Positions 60,420-64,000 of a DNA stretch of 64,000 bases are shown one piece after another. The notes under the pieces are model-generated. The model saw only the letters and a list, made by a program, of their open reading frames with translations, searched no databases and was not told the DNA's origin. Numbering within the stretch: position 1 is the stretch's first letter; every line of letters begins with the position of its first letter. Source of the DNA: Sinorhizobium chiapasense (GTDB lineage Bacteria; Pseudomonadota; Alphaproteobacteria; Rhizobiales; Rhizobiaceae); NCBI RefSeq assembly GCF_036488675.1, contig NZ_CP133148.1, positions 186,001 through 250,000 on the forward strand. Reading direction: 5' to 3'. A program made the translations under genes and the position numbers.

Positions 60420-60720
60420 GACAACACCGAATTTTGGAAGAAAATCAAATGCCGAAGAGGCAGGTCGTGACGCGTCATGCATCCGGCGGGTTTGCCGCAA
60501 GCGGAGTTATACGGATTTGTTTTAAGGTTTGATGACGGCGTGGCACGCATGACGCAAATAGCATCGGGCGCACGTTTCGGACCTTCGAGGGCGCGCCGCA
60601 CGGGACCTGGTCGGGGCCGCCAAGAGCCGAACAACAGCCAAAACGACGTCGGAAAGCTTACCAATCGTATGACTTATTGGGGTACCTCAGTATTTTCTTG
60701 AATTTGCCCCAAAATGCCCC
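60420..60720. other. Intergenic region upstream of the chemoreceptor gene
   Basis: About 300 bp with no recognisable gene. The end is unusual: GCCCCAAAATGCCCCATGATGCCC (60706-60728) and an inverted pair GTACCTCA (60682) / TGAGGTAC (60743) flank the start of the next open frame. Confidence 0.35.
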
Positions 60721-60981
60721 ATGATGCCCATAATGAATGCATTGAGGTACACACCTTGGGAGGGGTTCGTGCGTCAAGCCTATTCACCGGATGATGTCGA
60801 TGTCATGCGCGGGGCGCTGGATGTCTGGTGCGCTCTGCATAACGTCGGAAGGGATGGTGTGGAGGCCAATGAGGCGGCCCGCCGCATCCTGGATCTGATG
60901 GGCAGGAAGAAGTTCACCTGCGACCAGCTTCTGGCGCAGCTCGCCGATTTCAGGCCGGCCCCTCGTCACCGGGTTTCCTGA
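60721..60981 (+). CDS. Hypothetical protein
   Basis: An 86-aa frame (..YTPWEGFVRQAYSPDDVDVMRGALDVWCALHNVGRDGVEANEAARRILDLMG..) with helical character and no recognised domain; the pattern resembles small rhizobial hypothetical proteins. No strong ribosome binding site precedes 60721, and an ATG at 60733 is an alternative. Its end overlaps the convergent 68-aa gene by 32 nt. Confidence 0.55.
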   Translation: MMPIMNALRYTPWEGFVRQAYSPDDVDVMRGALDVWCALHNVGRDGVEANEAARRILDLMGRKKFTCDQLLAQLADFRPAPRHRVS

Positions 60982-61156
60982 TCAGGCCGGAAACGGTATC
61001 CCTGAGTTTCAGCAGCGGCAGATATTCGTTCGCCAGATGAATATCGAGGTGCGCCAGCCGTTCACCGTTCAGTTCCGCCGCCTGCCCGGTTTCCTTGTCA
61101 ATCACCGTCCAGGAGCCGTCCGGTTCCTCTTTAAGGTCGTATCTCTGAGCTTCCAT
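60950..61156 (-). CDS. Hypothetical protein
   Basis: A 68-aa frame (MEAQRYDLKEEPDGSWTVIDKETGQAAELNG.., ..HLDIHLANEYLPLLKLRD) with a beta-hairpin-like acidic N-terminus and a C-terminal helix. Composition and codon use look coding. No named family recalled. It converges on the 86-aa gene. Confidence 0.6.
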   Translation of the reverse strand: MEAQRYDLKEEPDGSWTVIDKETGQAAELNGERLAHLDIHLANEYLPLLKLRDTVSGLIRKPGDEGPA

Positions 61157-61326
61157 AAGCAGAAGCTTAAGCGACGTGCGGTGCGTTTGGTAGAGGTTTC
61201 TGCGGTTGAACGATACCCGAGCGGCTCATCCGGTCGGCTACCGGGCCTACAGCACCTCTCCGTGCCGCGTGTTGCTCATCAGGAGAACCTGTGTGCCTGA
61301 CCTCTTCGGGAAGCCGCCGTGTCGCG

Positions 61327-61818
61327 CTACCGCAAAATTCTGTTTGTCATCAGCCATTTCGCCGAGCGGGGCCACGCATGGTTTGCGCCCATGCGAAGAT
61401 TGGTAAAACCCGCTGAAACCGGTTTGCCGGTTTCGGCATCAAGGATACGGATGAGCATAGTGTGCTCTGTTCGGTTCACGCGCGTAACGACGCCCAGCAG
61501 GGCAAGAGACGCGCCATGAGCTTTGGCAATTGGGGCCTCACAGCCCCCGCAGTTCCGTAGTCCGTGCGGCGCAGCCGCCTGTTCGTTCTCTGCGGGTACA
61601 TCGATCACGGAAAAACGCCCAGACTTTCGCAACCTGTGCCGATTCGGACAGATAGCGCCTGTCGTAGTCGTCTGGGGGGATTATTCCTCCCCGGCGCTCT
61701 TGTCCTCCAATTCGAAGGGAAACACCTCGATCGACATCGGCTCTTTTTGCTGAGCATGTGCAAATGGGCAGGTGCCCGCCAGCAGCGCCGCGAGAACAGT
61801 CAATGTGGGAATGCGCAT
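61327..61818 (-). pseudogene. Broken DUF2380/DUF3280-type secreted protein gene
   Basis: Three pieces read in order on the minus strand give one family-like protein. Piece 1 (61818-61681): signal peptide MRIPTLTVLAALLAGTCPFAHA and IEVFPFELEDKSAGEE, then stop. Piece 2 (about 61685-61632, another frame): IIPPDDYDRRYLSESAQVA. Piece 3 (61632-61327, first frame again): LRKSGRFSVIDVPAENEQ..CGGCEAPIAKAHGASLALLGVVTRVNRTEH.. to RSAKWLMTNRIL. Two compensating indels about 50 nt apart create the in-frame TAA. GGAGGA lies before the ATG. Either a recent pseudogene or assembly errors. Confidence 0.65.
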
Positions 61819-62148
61819 GGGTGGTCCTCCCATGAACGAGGCGGTCATTGTACACGGCCTGACCACCCAAATCACGATTAACGCAGCGCAGCCGGCAGAC
61901 CATGTCGTCGGCGTGCTTCGGAGCGTCCGAGGTATATGGAGTTTACCCTTGGCCGGACCCGCGTCTTGCCTCCTGACGATCGACGCCACACAGCAATTGA
62001 CCGTCGTCGGTCAGATACCGAAGAATGCTTGCATCCGTTATTCCCACGACTCTGCGGCAAACGTTGACGACAAAGGATACGGGTTCGCGTGACAGCGGCA
62101 CCGAGCCGTGGCATAGGGGGCCCGCAACCCCACCAGGCCGTCCTCCAC
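61819..62148. other. Intergenic region before the ABC-F gene
   Basis: About 330 bp with no homologous frame. It would hold the ABC-F promoter; I could not identify hexamers with confidence, and no RIME unit is present. Confidence 0.35.
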
Positions 62149-63771
62149 ATGATCCGTATCGATAACATCAGCAAGTCCAACAGTCACCGCATCCTCTACA
62201 TTGAAGGCTCGGCAGCGTTGAACCGTGGCGAGAAGATTGGCCTTGTCGGTCCGAACGGGGCGGGAAAGACGACGCTCTTCCGGATGATCACAGGTGAGGA
62301 GCAGCCCGACGAGGGACAGGTCTCAGTCGAGAAGGGCATGACGATCGGCTATTTCGACCAAGACGTCGGCGAGATGGCCGGACGTTCGGCCGTCGCCGAG
62401 GTGATGGAAGGGGCAGGGCCGGTCAGCGCGGTGGCAGCGGAACTGCGCGAGCTCGAGGCGGCGATGTCGGATCCGGACCGCATGGATGAAATGGATGCGA
62501 TCATCGAACGCTATGGCGAGGTGCAGGCGCGCTACGAGGAGCTCGATGGCTACGCCCTGGAGGGCCGTGCTCGCGAGGTTCTGGTGGGACTGAGCTTCAG
62601 CCAGGAGATGATGGACGGCGATGCCGCCAAGCTGTCGGGCGGCTGGAAAATGCGCGTCGCGCTCGCCCGCATCCTGCTGATGCGCCCGGACATCATGCTG
62701 CTCGACGAACCGAGCAACCACCTTGATCTCGAGAGCCTGATCTGGCTGGAGGAATTCCTGAAAGGTTATGACGGCGCACTGCTGATGACGTCTCATGATC
62801 GCGAGTTCATGAACCGGATCGTCACCAAGATCATCGAGATCGATGGGGGCGCGCTGACGACCTATTCCGGCGATTATGGTTTCTATGAGGAACAGCGGGC
62901 GCTGAACGAGCGGCAACAGCAGGCGCAGTTCGAGCGCCAGCAGGCGATGCTCGCCAAGGAGATCAAGTTCATTGAGCGCTTCAAGGCCCGCGCCTCTCAC
63001 GCCTCGCAGGTTCAAAGCCGGGTGAAGAAACTTGAAAAGATCGACCGCGTCGAGGCGCCGCGCCGGCGCCAGACAGTCGCCTTTGAATTCCTGCCGGCTC
63101 CGCGCTCTGGCGAAGATGTCGTCAACCTCAAGAATGTCCACAAAGGCTACGGCAACCGGACGATCTATGACGGCCTCGACTTCATGGTGCGCCGGCGCGA
63201 ACGTTGGTGCATCATGGGCATCAACGGCGCTGGCAAGTCGACACTGCTCAAGCTGGTCACCGGCACCACGACACCGGACAAGGGCAGCGTATCGCTCGGC
63301 GCCAGTGTCAAGCTCGGCTATTTCGCCCAGCACTCCATGGACCTGCTCGACGCCGACAGCACCATATTGCAATGGCTGGAGGAACGCTTTCCCAAGGCCG
63401 GGCAGGCGCCGCTCAGAGCGCTGGCCGGCTGTTTTGGCTTTTCCGGCGATGACGTCGAGAAGCGCTGCCGCGTGCTCTCCGGCGGCGAGAAGGCGCGGCT
63501 GGTGATGGCCGCGATGCTGTTCGACCCGCCAAACTTCCTCGTCCTCGACGAGCCGACCAACCATCTCGACCTCGACACGAAGGAGATGCTGATCAAGGCA
63601 CTCTCGGCCTACGAGGGCACCATGCTGTTCGTCTCGCACGACCGCCGCTTCCTGTCGGCACTCTCCAATCGGGTGCTTGAGCTAACGCCGGACGGGATCC
63701 ATCAATATGGCGGTGGATATATCGAATACGTGGAGCGCACTGGACAGGAAGCGCCGGGGCTGCGCGGGTGA
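62149..63771 (+). CDS. ABC-F family ATPase
   Basis: A soluble 540-aa protein with two ABC domains and no membrane part. Domain 1: Walker A GPNGAGKTT, signature LSGGWKMRVALARIL, Walker B MLLDEPSNHLDLES. A charged inter-domain linker (EEQRALNERQQQAQFERQQAML..FIERFKARASHASQVQSRVKKLEK) is typical of ABC-F. Domain 2: GINGAGKST, LSGGEKARLVMAAML, LVLDEPTNHLDLDT. ABC-F proteins act on ribosomes as translation factors or, in some cases, antibiotic protection; Uup/YbiT-like is the nearest group. The methionine at 62149 is the family start, and the frame to 62089 is an extension. Confidence 0.92.
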   Translation: MIRIDNISKSNSHRILYIEGSAALNRGEKIGLVGPNGAGKTTLFRMITGEEQPDEGQVSVEKGMTIGYFDQDVGEMAGRSAVAEVMEGAGPVSAVAAELRELEAAMSDPDRMDEMDAIIERYGEVQARYEELDGYALEGRAREVLVGLSFSQEMMDGDAAKLSGGWKMRVALARILLMRPDIMLLDEPSNHLDLESLIWLEEFLKGYDGALLMTSHDREFMNRIVTKIIEIDGGALTTYSGDYGFYEEQRALNERQQQAQFERQQAMLAKEIKFIERFKARASHASQVQSRVKKLEKIDRVEAPRRRQTVAFEFLPAPRSGEDVVNLKNVHKGYGNRTIYDGLDFMVRRRERWCIMGINGAGKSTLLKLVTGTTTPDKGSVSLGASVKLGYFAQHSMDLLDADSTILQWLEERFPKAGQAPLRALAGCFGFSGDDVEKRCRVLSGGEKARLVMAAMLFDPPNFLVLDEPTNHLDLDTKEMLIKALSAYEGTMLFVSHDRRFLSALSNRVLELTPDGIHQYGGGYIEYVERTGQEAPGLRG

Positions 63772-63920
63772 TGGGCGTTCCTTCCGCGATCTGCACCGGA
63801 GGCTGACGGACGCCTGGGCGAACGCGGTGACCGAGCGCAACTTGTTTGTAGCGGAAGAAACCGGCATCTGTCAGGGCGAAGCGCCTCCCGAAGTCCGGTA
63901 ACGATTTCAAGGGGATAGAC
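63772..63920. other. Intergenic sequence after the ABC-F gene
   Basis: No gene with homology is visible. GAAACCGG and short G/C tracts occur, but no clear terminator hairpin with a T-run. Confidence 0.35.
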
Positions 63921-63946
63921 TGGTGCTGCTAGAGAGATTTGAACTC
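63921..63946 (-). other. tRNA 3'-end-like fragment (possible attachment-site remnant)
   Basis: On the minus strand the 26 nt read GAGTTCAAATCTCTCTAGCA plus GCACCA: part of a T-arm with TTCAAAT loop, the 3' acceptor strand and CCA. The sequence before it does not continue as a tRNA, and no matching 5' acceptor strand is within reach. It looks like the duplicated 3' end left by integration into a tRNA gene. Confidence 0.5.
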
Positions 63947-64000
63947 GGCGGAGTTGCTCATCGATTATTGAATTTATTGATGAATTGAGAGCGGAAATCA

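Noticed and set aside
63593..63910. Minus-strand frame of 105 codons at the 3' end of the ABC-F gene
   Set aside because: Overlaps the ABC-F coding end and reads as arginine/proline-rich shadow sequence.

Overview
The window is GC-rich chromosomal DNA from an alphaproteobacterium of the Sinorhizobium/Ensifer group, most likely the S. meliloti/medicae/fredii lineage. Two things point there: a complete rkp-1 (K-antigen capsule) locus in the arrangement known from Sinorhizobium, and about fifteen copies of the double-palindrome intergenic repeats known from rhizobia as RIME elements. I saw no phage, transposase or CRISPR. No complete tRNA or rRNA gene was recognised.

Left part (1-24 kb). This is mostly housekeeping and conserved accessory genes: a partial TIGR02186 membrane protein, a stand-alone Lrp-type ligand-binding domain, a RibD/DHFR-fold reductase, a helicase plus PdeM DNA-repair pair, a YitT membrane protein, a TPR-methyltransferase, a CAP-domain lipoprotein, a MATE exporter, DUF952-pyrD, a LuxR response regulator facing a huge SLC5-histidine kinase (a CrbS/CrbR-type pair), mscL, an aminotransferase, a TadG-like protein, galE, chorismate mutase, and a cyanide-insensitive-type bd oxidase with a 37-aa DUF2474 subunit.

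Middle part (24-38 kb). A GT39 glycosyltransferase is followed by an amino-acid ABC transporter operon with an M20 amidohydrolase. A TetR regulator lies divergent to it, followed by an aminotransferase-TPP decarboxylase pair that looks like AruH-AruI. Together these suggest uptake and transamination-type catabolism of arginine or an arginine conjugate. A fused SecDF with a strong terminator ends this part.

Right part (38-64 kb). A 31-codon reading frame and a 69-aa protein precede an Rrf2 regulator and KpsF (arabinose-5-phosphate isomerase). KpsF faces the long rkpA-G-H-I-J operon, with rkpU divergent upstream of rkpA. RkpA is a 2512-aa single-chain FAS/PKS, RkpG an alpha-oxoamine synthase and RkpH a short-chain reductase, so the first three steps resemble sphingoid-base synthesis. 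RkpI, RkpJ, KpsF and RkpU then fit lipid-linked Kdo/capsule assembly and export. Next come pncA and pncB (NAD salvage), a chemoreceptor, a gene-poor stretch holding a broken DUF2380-type gene, and an ABC-F ATPase. The last 80 bases contain a 26-nt fragment resembling a tRNA 3' end.

The most striking non-gene structure is the repeat population. Its stems covary between copies, one copy lies in frame inside an ABC permease gene, two copies 55.7 kb apart differ by a single base, and a different palindrome forms a threefold 57-bp tandem array before aruH.
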